From Hyphomicrobiales bacterium (GTDB lineage: Bacteria > Pseudomonadota > Alphaproteobacteria > Rhizobiales > JAJFHC01): a stretch of DNA of 7,599 nucleotides. The translations under genes and the position numbers were made by a program. Below are positions 1-6,260 of this stretch, piece by piece. The stretch spans positions 1 to 7,599 of the forward strand of contig JAJFHC010000192.1 of the NCBI GenBank assembly GCA_021775835.1, given 5' to 3'. The number at the start of each line of letters is the position of its first letter. The stretch's first letter is position 1. The notes under the pieces are model-generated. The model was given only the letters and a program-made list of their open reading frames with translations. It was not told the origin of the DNA and made no database searches.

Positions 1-1
1 T

Positions 2-1132
2 GCCGTCCTGAGCGGGATTGAGGCACTGACCCGTGCTCTTGTCGCCGCAGCACTACCGATCCAGACGCAACAGCTCTTCGGCAATGATGAAAGCGTCAGC
101 GCATTGTTTCTGATCGGCTCGGTGGCGGCGCTGTCCATCGCTCTGGTGATCTCGAAACTTGCAATCTTTGTCGGGCGCGCGAGGCTTTGCGCACTGGGCA
201 TCGCGCTGCTCACGGTGTCGTTCGGGCTGTTCATGTTTCAAATCATATCCGCCCAGGTCCTCGGTTTCGCCCTTCGGGCCGTGGGATCCGCCATTTTCTT
301 CGCCGTCATTTCCATGTACATCATGGACCATGTGAAACGCGATCAGATTGGCCGGTCTGAACCGCGTCGGCTTTTGTTTATTGGTCTGGCATGGACTTTA
401 GGTCCGCTGGCGGGTGTTCAGATCGAAGCCATATGGGGACCTTGGGCTCCGTTCGCGGCAAGCGCTGCCGCGGCACTCACCCTGCTCTGCTATTTTCTCG
501 TGTTGCGGCTCAGCAATGCGCCGGCCATCAGCTCTGAAACCACAGCTGCACAAAGAGTGTCTTGGGCACAAGTGCGCGCATTCCTGGCAAAGCCAAGGCT
601 ACGGCTGGCGTGGTTACACGCTGGCGGAAGAGGATTCGTTTGGGGCGCCTTCAATATTTACGCGCCACTCTTCGCGGTGCAGAGCGGGCTCGGCCCAACG
701 GTTGCGGGAGCCCTCGTCGGGATCGGGTCCGCTTTCATGCTGGCAATGCCCCTGTGGGGGGCGATGGCACGGCGGTTTGGTATCCGCCGGATAAGCCTGG
801 TGTGCTTTCCGGTCGCGTGTGTGGGCATGCTCACAAGCGGATTCCTGACATCCTTACCATGGGTCGCGGTCGGATTCCTGATCACCGCAACCCTCGCCAT
901 GTCTGTCATCGACGGGTACGGCAATGCGTTGTTTTTGCGCGCCTGCAAGCCGTCGTTTCGCACATCGATGACGCCGATCTTCGCGGCGCACCGCGATATC
1001 TCCGACATTGGTCAGGCCGCGCTTTTCGCCGTGCTGCTGGTCTTCCTGCCAATCCAGGTGGTGTTCATTGCATCCGGCCTTGTGCTGGCCGGATTGACAG
1101 TCCTGTCGTTTCAGATCAACCCGCGACTCTAG
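2..1132 (+). CDS. MFS transporter, 5'-truncated by the window edge
   Basis: This is an inner-membrane secondary transporter of the major facilitator superfamily; the substrate cannot be told from sequence. The reading frame is open from base 2 and runs to TAG at 1130-1132, giving about 376 visible residues. The true start lies upstream. The first in-window start codon, TTG at 104, falls inside a helix and is not believable, because the residues before it (AVLSGIEALTRALVAAALP) are typical transporter sequence. About ten or more hydrophobic helices can be counted. A loop reading DHVKRDQIGRSEPRRLL, followed by GLAWTLGPLAGV, recalls a conserved stretch I associate with a group of proteobacterial MFS proteins. 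A hydrophilic loop (around SSETTAAQRVSWAQVRAFLAKPRLR) splits the two six-helix halves. An ARRFGIRR segment sits in the position of the MFS cytoplasmic loop between helices of the second half. The gene faces the 147-residue gene beyond an IS relic and appears intact at its 3' end. Confidence 0.88.
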   Translation, partial: AVLSGIEALTRALVAAALPIQTQQLFGNDESVSALFLIGSVAALSIALVISKLAIFVGRARLCALGIALLTVSFGLFMFQIISAQVLGFALRAVGSAIFFAVISMYIMDHVKRDQIGRSEPRRLLFIGLAWTLGPLAGVQIEAIWGPWAPFAASAAAALTLLCYFLVLRLSNAPAISSETTAAQRVSWAQVRAFLAKPRLRLAWLHAGGRGFVWGAFNIYAPLFAVQSGLGPTVAGALVGIGSAFMLAMPLWGAMARRFGIRRISLVCFPVACVGMLTSGFLTSLPWVAVGFLITATLAMSVIDGYGNALFLRACKPSFRTSMTPIFAAHRDISDIGQAALFAVLLVFLPIQVVFIASGLVLAGLTVLSFQINPRL

Positions 1133-1180
1133 AGTTTTTTAGACTTCCTACGAGCGGGTTGGCGTCTGAAGCCGACACAT

Positions 1181-1260
1181 TGGTTTTGCCCTTGTTTCGT
1201 GGACACCGAGAATGAGACGCATTGAGCGTCAGGAGGAGTCAGATGACGACGCCGAAGGCT
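1181..1260 (+). mobile_element. Probable left-end remnant of an IS3-family element
   Basis: The stretch starts with TG, as IS3-family ends do, and has a terminal-repeat-like start (TGGTTTTGCCCTTG, then GTGGACACC). A short hairpin follows: GACGC 1216-1220, GCGTC 1226-1230. A strong ribosome-binding site AGGAGGAG (1231-1238) precedes ATG at 1243 encoding M-T-T-P-K-A, the usual layout of the start of an IS3 orfA gene. The similarity stops at about 1260, exactly where the convergent gene's stop codon lies; continuing the frame gives unrelated residues and a stop near 1317. I see no right end or orfB in the window. The assignment rests on remembered layout, not a search; family and exact boundaries are uncertain. 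Confidence 0.5.
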
Positions 1261-1704
1261 TCAGCCATCTTTTTTCCAGTCGCCGTTCTTGTTCCACCAG
1301 CGATTCGGGTTCATTGAATCGTCCAGACCTTTGGTCTGGCTCCGCAGGATTTCGGTCACGGTGATGGGCGGTTCATAGTAGGAATGGACGTCATAGATCG
1401 CTTCAATCACCCCGCTCAGCATATCGGTGTCACGTGGGATGAAGAAACGCATTTGATTGACACCAGGACGCTGACGCGGGCCGTCCGCGCCGGTGGGGGC
1501 TTCCTCGTTGGGACGGTAGTATTCGATCCCGCAAGGCAGACGATAGCCGTTGCGATCAGTTTTGCCATACTCCAGCGGCGCGATCTCGGCCACAGCATCA
1601 AAGATGCGGTCCACGTCCTCGTCGGGCGCGAGGAACGCAACTTGCCACATCGGAAGCATTTCGATGGGACGGGTATCGAAACCGGTTTGGATAATGTTTG
1701 TCAT
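1261..1704 (-). CDS. Small PII/CutA-like domain protein (NIF3/YqfO-related), function unknown
   Basis: A predicted soluble cytoplasmic protein of 147 residues. From residue 17 it follows the plan of the small NIF3/CutA-like domain seen alone in bacteria or inserted in YqfO proteins. A hydrophobic strand (MWQVAFLAPDEDVDRI) leads into a helix, then an 'YGKTDRNGYRLPCGIEYYRP' segment. A second strand follows (NQMRFFIPR), then a helix with IEAIYDVHSYYEPPITV. The last part lines up with the hallmark H-P-Y-E-E-P motif of that fold, here H-S-Y-Y-E-P-P. Related domains form trimers or regulatory modules that bind small ligands or metals; no substrate can be named. The start at 1704 is supported by AGAGGAGA at 1711-1718, six bases upstream. 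The tail (NPNRWWNKNGDWKKDG) is not part of the family pattern. It ends against the IS3-like relic, so the original C-terminus may have been changed. Confidence 0.6.
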   Translation of the reverse strand: MTNIIQTGFDTRPIEMLPMWQVAFLAPDEDVDRIFDAVAEIAPLEYGKTDRNGYRLPCGIEYYRPNEEAPTGADGPRQRPGVNQMRFFIPRDTDMLSGVIEAIYDVHSYYEPPITVTEILRSQTKGLDDSMNPNRWWNKNGDWKKDG

Positions 1705-1710
1705 GTCGTC

Positions 1711-1718
1711 TCTCCTCT
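1711..1718 (-). promoter_or_regulatory. Ribosome-binding site fixing the start at 1704
   Basis: The minus strand reads AGAGGAGA, with six bases before the ATG at 1704-1702. This is a good Shine-Dalgarno match at normal spacing and supports the 147-residue start. Confidence 0.7.
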
Positions 1719-1748
1719 ATTGAACAAGCTTCCGAGTTCGACGCAATC

Positions 1749-1767
1749 CATCGCATCGTTTGCGATG
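1749..1767. repeat. Inverted repeat upstream of the PII/CutA-like gene
   Basis: The arms CATCGCA (1749-1755) and TGCGATG (1761-1767) are perfect 7-base inverted repeats separated by five bases, about 45 bases upstream of the start at 1704. The position suits an operator or a 5'-leader hairpin for the minus-strand gene. No clear -35/-10 pair could be placed next to it. Confidence 0.35.
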
Positions 1768-1902
1768 CCGAAGCCATGAACCATGTGGCTGACAGGAACT
1801 ACGACAACCCCTAATCGTACGACATCTCTAATGACACCGTTGTGTCAGGACGTGCTCATTGAGAATGCAGCTAGATTTCATGGGAAAAAAGCATGACAGC
1901 AA

Positions 1903-2025
1903 TGGCTGCGAACGGCCCAGGAAAGGTCCATCGACGACATCTGGAAGCGGGTCGGACAAGTCATCGAAACCGTCAAGGCCAACGAATGCAGAAGCTATTT
2001 CACCAACGCCGGATACGCTTCCGAC
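1903..2025 (+). pseudogene. IS630-family transposase C-terminal fragment
   Basis: The frame gives 41 residues that match the usual end of IS630/Tc1-type transposases. WLRTAQERSIDDIWKRVG corresponds to the familiar 'LRKA-x-RT-x-x-x-LW-x-x-IG' helix. It is followed by ETVKANECRSYFTNAGY, matching the 'F-x-P-x-EC-x-NYF-x-x-x-GY' ending. An in-frame TGA at 1894-1896 and unrelated sequence upstream show that the catalytic DDE domain is missing. The open frame continues past the family end to TGA at 2107-2109, so the natural stop has also been lost or displaced. It is a dead relic and marks past transposition. No intact copy lies in the window. Confidence 0.72.
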
Positions 2026-2199
2026 CCAATCAGTGCGACTCTCGTAAACGGACATTCCAGAGTTCAACGCCCAGGTCTCAGTATGATCCGAAGAGACTTT
2101 GATCCCTGATACAGAAAACGGGTGAATCCTTGTCAGATCAGCTTGTCGAGATGTAAGGCGTTTGCTCATATCGTGTTTGTTCACGTGGCAATGTACCAA
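2026..2199. other. Non-coding spacer after the IS630 relic
   Basis: I see no gene, RNA or terminator here. It probably includes the degraded right end of the IS630-type element and the 3' untranslated region of the caspase-like gene. The opposite-strand open frame at 1828-2199 runs antisense to the transposase relic and lacks protein-like features. Together with 1705-1902 this makes a 495-base interval with no intact gene. Confidence 0.5.
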
Positions 2200-4149
2200 C
2201 TATTCCGTCGCAATCATGACGCGCTCGCCGTCGCTGTAGAGAATATAGTCTTTACCGCCGTAGCGCAGAAAAACCGGCTTTACCGCGCTGTGCTCCGGCA
2301 CGATTTTCTGCAAACGCCGCTCGGCGAGGTCGTATTTCCAGATGCACGCGACCGAACCGGAGTTGTCGAAGTAAACCGCTCCACTGTCGTCGGACCAGAT
2401 GACCCGTTGGATCGACCAATCGCCGGAGTAAACCTGTTTGAACAGGATGTTACGTTTCTTGGTCTTGAGATCATAGAGCGAAATCCCGGTAAACTCAGTG
2501 CCGGACCCCTGTTCCGCGGTGAGGCGGAACAGTGCGGAAGCGCTCCTATAGGCCGAATCCGCCCAATTTCCCAGCTGACCCGTCGCGGCGTAACGGCCGT
2601 TCGGAGAGAGCGCAACAGAGAACCCATCGTCGCGCTCGCCGGGAAACAGAAAATCTATCGCAGCCTGTCCGGAGCCGATGTCATAGGCGCGGCCACTGTC
2701 GCTCTCCCCGGCAAAGTAGTGGATTTTCGAACCGACGATCTTGAGGTTCCGATCGCTGGCAAAAAAATAGCCCCCTCCATCATATGACAGCGTGTCAACT
2801 GTCGTCACTTTGCCCGTGTCGGGAAAAAACTCCCGGAGGAACAACGGACCTGGATTAAAACTGCGCTCCTTGGCCAGAAACAAGATGGACAGACGCCCGT
2901 TCACCACCACTGCCCGCGGCTGAAATAACTCGAAGCCTGTAAACTGGACTGCTACCTTGCGTCGCCACGGCCGGTCGTTGACCACCTTGTAGTCGCCGGA
3001 AATGATCTTCTCGATGGTAATCAGGTTCGGATTGTTTTCATCCGTTCCCGCCGGTGGGTGAGCGAAGCCCTCGTTGAGAAAGGCAAGGGTGGGGTCAGGC
3101 TTTGCAGCCGGTTTGGCTGCCGACCCGAACAATCGCTCCGCGCGCTTGGGAAACTTCTTGGCAAACGCGGTTCTCGCCTTCTCACCGTCGACCAGGAGGA
3201 ACAACTCGCCCTGCCGTCCCGGCGCCGGCGGCCGCAGCCTACCTGAACGCGGGATGATGCTGTGATTCTCGATCACCTTGATGGTGTTCGTCAAAAAATT
3301 GTAAAGCTCTGTCGTGGTGAGGATGCCGTCTTCTCCGATGGGGTTTTCGAAGCGTTGGCCGTTCAGGTCGATCCGTTGGCCGGAAACAGCAACGTTGACC
3401 AACTCGAAGAAAACGCTGCCCTTACCCGTGCCGACATTCGGGCGTGCAAATACCGTGTCGTCGGCGCCTCCGGCCGTGATCCCGTGTGCGCCCTTTTCTT
3501 CCAGCGGGCTCTCGCCAAACGCGTAGGTCTCATTGAGGAAATGACCACCCTTGCAGGCGTTGATCAGCGCAAGGAAATGCTGTGCGGTGCCGATGGTCTT
3601 TCGCAACTGGGCCTTAAACACCTGCATGTCGATCGCACGCTCGGTATCCTCGAAGCTGTCAATGCTGATGTTGGCGGTGTCGTGAAAAAACAGATACCCG
3701 GAATCCTCGAAGTCCTCGCCATGCCCGGAAAAAGTGAAAACCACACGCGATTTCTCATTCTTTGACAGAACCCCCGGCAGGTAGACCTGAAATAGGTACC
3801 GAATGGTTTCGGCGTTGAAGTCCGCATTCTTGAGGACGATGACCTCGTCGAAGCCCAGCGTATCGACGAACAGTTGCGTCATCATCCTGATGTCCTCTGC
3901 GGCCGGTGGCAGTTGCTGGCTCGGCGGCAGGTTCGGATATTCGTATATGCCCGCGACAACGGCTATCTGTCGCGGCTTCACAGACTCGCCCAGGATCAGA
4001 CTCATGATCCGATGTTGCGCCTTCTCCGGCGTGCATTTGACGCTTAAGCGCTCATGGGACCCCGACAGGCAGGCGGCAGCCGGCATTGTGAGACAGATCA
4101 TGGCCGCGACCAGTGCAACGATCGCCCATAGGTGTCGCGGCACAATCAT
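2200..4149 (-). CDS. Exported caspase-like (peptidase C14) protein with beta-propeller-like C-terminal half
   Basis: A predicted cysteine peptidase of the caspase/metacaspase clan, 649 residues long, acting outside the cytoplasm. Residues 1-27 form a signal peptide (hydrophobic run from about 8 to 22, then PAAAC). Cys27 could be a weak lipobox, so it is either secreted or lipid-anchored. The p20-like domain spans about 60-320: strand RQIAVVAGIYEY, helix AAEDIRMMTQLF, strand DEVIVLKNAD. The catalytic His is probably His143 in FTFSGHGE and the catalytic Cys is Cys199 in ALINACKGG. GKGSVFFELV and DGILTTTELYNFL fit the later p10-like part. NAC replaces the more usual DAC. Residues about 375-649 carry repeated beta-rich units (VALSPNGRYAATGQ, VIWSDDSGAVYFDNSG, IWKYDLAERRLQKI), resembling TolB/WD40-type propeller blades. 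The ATG overlaps the upstream membrane-protein stop as ATGA and has a strong ribosome-binding site. Substrate and trigger are unknown. Confidence 0.85.
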   Translation of the reverse strand: MIVPRHLWAIVALVAAMICLTMPAAACLSGSHERLSVKCTPEKAQHRIMSLILGESVKPRQIAVVAGIYEYPNLPPSQQLPPAAEDIRMMTQLFVDTLGFDEVIVLKNADFNAETIRYLFQVYLPGVLSKNEKSRVVFTFSGHGEDFEDSGYLFFHDTANISIDSFEDTERAIDMQVFKAQLRKTIGTAQHFLALINACKGGHFLNETYAFGESPLEEKGAHGITAGGADDTVFARPNVGTGKGSVFFELVNVAVSGQRIDLNGQRFENPIGEDGILTTTELYNFLTNTIKVIENHSIIPRSGRLRPPAPGRQGELFLLVDGEKARTAFAKKFPKRAERLFGSAAKPAAKPDPTLAFLNEGFAHPPAGTDENNPNLITIEKIISGDYKVVNDRPWRRKVAVQFTGFELFQPRAVVVNGRLSILFLAKERSFNPGPLFLREFFPDTGKVTTVDTLSYDGGGYFFASDRNLKIVGSKIHYFAGESDSGRAYDIGSGQAAIDFLFPGERDDGFSVALSPNGRYAATGQLGNWADSAYRSASALFRLTAEQGSGTEFTGISLYDLKTKKRNILFKQVYSGDWSIQRVIWSDDSGAVYFDNSGSVACIWKYDLAERRLQKIVPEHSAVKPVFLRYGGKDYILYSDGERVMIATE

Positions 4150-4607
4150 ACCGGTTTACCCTCCTTCATGATGCGCTCCCAGAAAAAGCCGTTCTGATAG
4201 GAAACCGCAAAAAGGAGCAGCATCGAAATGAGACTCTGCTCTCCGGCGGTTTCGATCAGCTTGATGGTCGGGATGATCACGACGGGTGCGATAAGCAAAG
4301 GCTTGAGCAGCGTATGCCAAGCGAACGGTTCCTTTCCGATCGCGATCAGTTGTGAGCCGACCACACCGAGGATTGCGCCCGTGACACCGACGGCGACCGA
4401 CATTGACTGGTCCCAGAAACCAAAGCCCACCCCGGTACTGGAACCGTAAGGGCTGATCCCCGATCTGGTTGCAAACAGGTAGGCCAGCATGGTGAATACG
4501 ATCAGAATGACGGAGTAGACTGCTCGCCAGATGACCGATAACTGGGACTGAACAAGGAAAACGATCCCCAATATTGCCGAAACTGAAAAAATAATTGCCA
4601 ACAACAT
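4146..4607 (-). CDS. Five-helix membrane protein, operon partner of the caspase-like protein
   Basis: I do not recognise a named family. The 153-residue product is strongly hydrophobic, with likely membrane helices near residues 2-19, 28-46, 69-90, 101-118 and 125-143. A glycine/aromatic-rich loop (SPYGSSTGVGFGFWDQ) lies between helices two and three. The end reads SYQNGFFWERIMKEGKPV. It has no signal-peptidase site, enzyme motif or nucleotide-binding motif. The start at 4607 has a modest GGAAAG ribosome-binding site a few bases upstream. Its TGA stop overlaps the next gene's ATG by four bases, so the two proteins are probably made together by coupled translation. An inner-membrane anchor, sensor or substrate for the exported peptidase is a reasonable inference. 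Odd number of helices would place N- and C-termini on opposite faces, if the count is right. Confidence 0.82.
   Translation of the reverse strand: MLLAIIFSVSAILGIVFLVQSQLSVIWRAVYSVILIVFTMLAYLFATRSGISPYGSSTGVGFGFWDQSMSVAVGVTGAILGVVGSQLIAIGKEPFAWHTLLKPLLIAPVVIIPTIKLIETAGEQSLISMLLLFAVSYQNGFFWERIMKEGKPV
4159..4166 (-). promoter_or_regulatory. Strong ribosome-binding site of the caspase-like gene
   Basis: The minus strand reads AAGGAGGG with nine bases before the ATG at 4149. It lies inside the last codons of the membrane-protein gene. With the ATGA overlap it supports both the chosen start and translational coupling. Confidence 0.75.
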
Positions 4608-5083
4608 TACGCTTTCCAGTGTTCAATTTCTGGAACTGGTAGCTTGGAAACAATCTGCCGCAAAACCGTGCCGTTCGCAACCCTGGAGACCACTTAGCGC
4701 AGAATGTTGTCGACGTCAGAAGTAAAGGTCACATACCAAAAGACTTTTTTAATCTTGGGTAGATTTTGTTGGCCTGATTTGAATGCCTTTATTTGGCCAC
4801 ACTCTACCAAACTGAACAATTACCTTGTCGTGGTCCAAACTGACATCGCCACTCTACTTAGCTGAACGAATGACATTTTTTACCCATCTGAGACAAGACG
4901 AGTGGTTTCCGAATTTGCGTCTGTTGACCCTCCGACTAGGAAAATTCCAGTTCCGAACGTCCGCTCAAGTCCAGCTTTTCACCGTCAGTTTCACTAGCCA
5001 AATACGGGACTTTGTGACCCACCTCTGCCATTCAGTGTCAACTTGTTCACGGAGTGAATAAGCCCAGAACAGACGTTAGTTTC
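4608..5083. other. 476-base gap, AT-richer than flanks, no supported gene
   Basis: This stretch holds the upstream region of the membrane-protein/caspase operon and the downstream region of the 269-residue gene. A TTG-started open frame at 4825-5061 (+) has no ribosome-binding site and unconvincing protein sequence. A 5-base-stem hairpin (TTCAC 5046-5050, GTGAA 5054-5058) lies 26 bases past the stop of the 269-residue gene but has no T-run. TGTCAA at 5036-5041 reads TTGACA on the minus strand, a consensus -35, yet no good -10 follows at normal distance. The operon promoter must lie here but I cannot place it. Confidence 0.45.
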
Positions 5084-5893
5084 CTAAGTTCCCACGTCAC
5101 ACTTGCCCAGTAGTTTGTCGCAACCATTGGGATAAGTTTTCCCTATTTTCTCGAAGACACCATCACCTGCCGTGTGAACTCGGAGCACCTGAGCTGTATC
5201 CATGCAGCCCATGATCGTCAGATCGCGACCTAATCCCTCCACGCAAAAACCAAGATTTATGGCCCAAGCCTGAATAACGGTCTCCGCGACAGAAAAAGCA
5301 TTGAGCTTATCCCGAAGCGCGGTTTCGATTTCTACAATGCGTGGGGTTCCAATGTTTTTAAGTTTCTCTGCAACAGACTTGTTGGTCAGCCAAAAATATG
5401 CCGACTCTCCGCCCCAGCTTTCTAGAAGAAGCTCAACACTATGGTCGTTTGGATGCAAAGGAACTGTGACCGTACAAACACGATTTGATCGAAGTTCATC
5501 TTGTGTTTGGAATGGGCTCTGACTATACACGATCTCCGCTTCTTCCAATGTCAGTAAGCCCTGCTTTGTAAGCATCTCAAGGCGCTGTTTGAGACTGGCG
5601 AGAGTGGACGGTTCTAGCTTTCTTTGTATCGACGATACCTCGTCATCCAAAAGTCGCGTGTAGTGCCAGACTCGGATACGCCGATCACTTAAGAGCGGCG
5701 TCACGGTACGTTCGCACAGCGTCAAATAATCGGCATAGTATTGATTTGGTTTTAGGCTTTCGTACGGAACGCTGCTCCGATGCTCATCCATTAATCGCTG
5801 AGCTTCGTGGTAATATTCGGTGATCAGATCAGAATAATCCGTCAGCACCTCACAAAGCTCAGCGTCGAAAGTCTTTGGGTTCCACGAATCCAT
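5084..5893 (-). CDS. Uncharacterised protein with ADP-ribosyltransferase-like motif order
   Basis: A predicted soluble protein of 269 residues; I cannot assign it to a named family with confidence. After a helical N-terminal region (1-70), residues 74-80 read RVWHYTR. A predicted helix follows, then WGGESAYFWLTNKS (160-172) and TPRIVEIETAL (183-193). The order His-Tyr-Thr, then Tyr-Phe with a helix, then a strand with Glu, matches the H-Y-[E] plan of the PARP/DarT/KptA-type ADP-ribosyltransferase fold, with His77, Tyr166 and Glu188 or Glu190 as candidate active-site positions. This is pattern-based inference. The chosen ATG has an in-frame TGA four codons upstream and only a weak ribosome-binding site. 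The start overlaps a TAA that ends a short upstream frame (TAATG), so coupling to a lost upstream gene is possible. It is divergent from the HEPN-like gene and its base composition is AT-richer than the transporter's. Confidence 0.72.
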   Translation of the reverse strand: MDSWNPKTFDAELCEVLTDYSDLITEYYHEAQRLMDEHRSSVPYESLKPNQYYADYLTLCERTVTPLLSDRRIRVWHYTRLLDDEVSSIQRKLEPSTLASLKQRLEMLTKQGLLTLEEAEIVYSQSPFQTQDELRSNRVCTVTVPLHPNDHSVELLLESWGGESAYFWLTNKSVAEKLKNIGTPRIVEIETALRDKLNAFSVAETVIQAWAINLGFCVEGLGRDLTIMGCMDTAQVLRVHTAGDGVFEKIGKTYPNGCDKLLGKCDVGT

Positions 5894-6090
5894 TAGTCGA
5901 AATCAGCCAAGTAGATCTGTTGCTGCTGCATCGGAAGATAGAGGGCCCAAGCTCAATCTTCAACGGATAATAAAACGTCGCGACCATCTCACATTGCAAT
6001 TGGCACCTGCGTATTCCGAGCGACCGCATTGCATTTCTGCCAGACGAGGATCAAGCCTCGCCGGGCGCTATTGGCACTTCGCTGCCAAAC

Positions 6091-6119
6091 ATGCTGGTTG
6101 CCAGCATCGGCAGATGCTG
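6091..6119. repeat. Alternative-pairing hairpin cluster
   Basis: ATGCTGG (6091-6097) pairs with CCAGCAT (6101-6107) across a three-base loop. The same CAGCAT (6102-6107) can instead pair with ATGCTG (6114-6119) across six bases. The two pairings exclude each other, as in attenuator-like switches, but no regulatory role is shown. Confidence 0.5.
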
Positions 6120-6194
6120 ACCCAAATCCGCCGGCATCGCGATTCAATCAAATGAGGAGAAAACAGTGCAATGATGGGTATATCGGGAATACTA

Positions 6195-6224
6195 TTGAAT
6201 GGGCTTTTGGGTGTCAGCTAGAGT
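6195..6224 (+). promoter_or_regulatory. Candidate promoter of the HEPN-like gene
   Basis: TTGAAT (6195-6200) and TAGAGT (6219-6224) are separated by 18 bases. Each matches four of six consensus positions for the main sigma factor, and they would start transcription about 30 bases before the GTG at 6261. This is a weak, position-supported guess. Confidence 0.28.
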
Positions 6225-6260
6225 TCTGATTTCTGACGCCGTAACAACGGAACTACAATT

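Larger units (their letters stand above)
5894..6260. other. Divergent intergenic region with clustered hairpins
   Basis: This 367-base spacer separates the ART-like and HEPN-like genes and should hold both promoters. It contains CGAGG/CCTCG (6045-6049 with 6056-6060). It also has three mutually complementary copies of an ATGCTG motif: ATGCTGG 6091-6097, CCAGCAT 6101-6107, ATGCTG 6114-6119. An opposite-strand frame from 5952 to 5893 encodes AWALYLPMQQQQIYLADFD before a TAA overlapping the ART-like start. A 16-codon frame at 6171-6221 has GAGGAG upstream at 6153-6158 but no other support. I see no clear gene. Confidence 0.45.

Noticed and set aside
562..1215. 217-residue open frame on the + strand
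   Set aside because: It overlaps the MFS transporter in another frame, is rich in Arg/Gly/Pro, and shows no protein-family pattern.
1384..1779. 131-residue open frame on the + strand
   Set aside because: It is antisense to the PII/CutA-like gene, which has a good ribosome-binding site and a recognisable fold pattern.
1832..1847. TGACAC/GTGTCA hairpin as a terminator
   Set aside because: It is a short 6-base stem with no T-run on either strand, and no gene ends nearby.
1828..2199. 123-residue open frame on the - strand
   Set aside because: It is antisense to the IS630 transposase relic and has no supporting ribosome-binding site or motif.
2122..2787. 221-residue open frame on the + strand
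   Set aside because: It is a shadow of the caspase-like gene's propeller region; the opposite strand carries the coherent protein.
3262..3765. 167-residue open frame on the + strand
   Set aside because: It lies antisense to the catalytic domain containing SGHG and NAC, which is clearly the real gene.
4825..5061. 78-residue open frame on the + strand in the 476-base gap
   Set aside because: It has a TTG start, no ribosome-binding site, and unconvincing composition.
5967..5999. TATTAT with upstream TTGCAA as a minus-strand promoter for the ART-like gene
   Set aside because: The spacing is 21 bases, too long for a normal promoter, and no better -35 sits at 17-18 bases.
6171..6221. 16-codon frame with GAGGAG upstream
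   Set aside because: The ribosome-binding site is plausible, but the peptide is too short to support, and it ends 40 bases before the HEPN-like start without coupling.
6029..6229. 66-residue open frame on the + strand
   Set aside because: It spans the hairpin cluster, has no ribosome-binding site, and shows no protein-like pattern.
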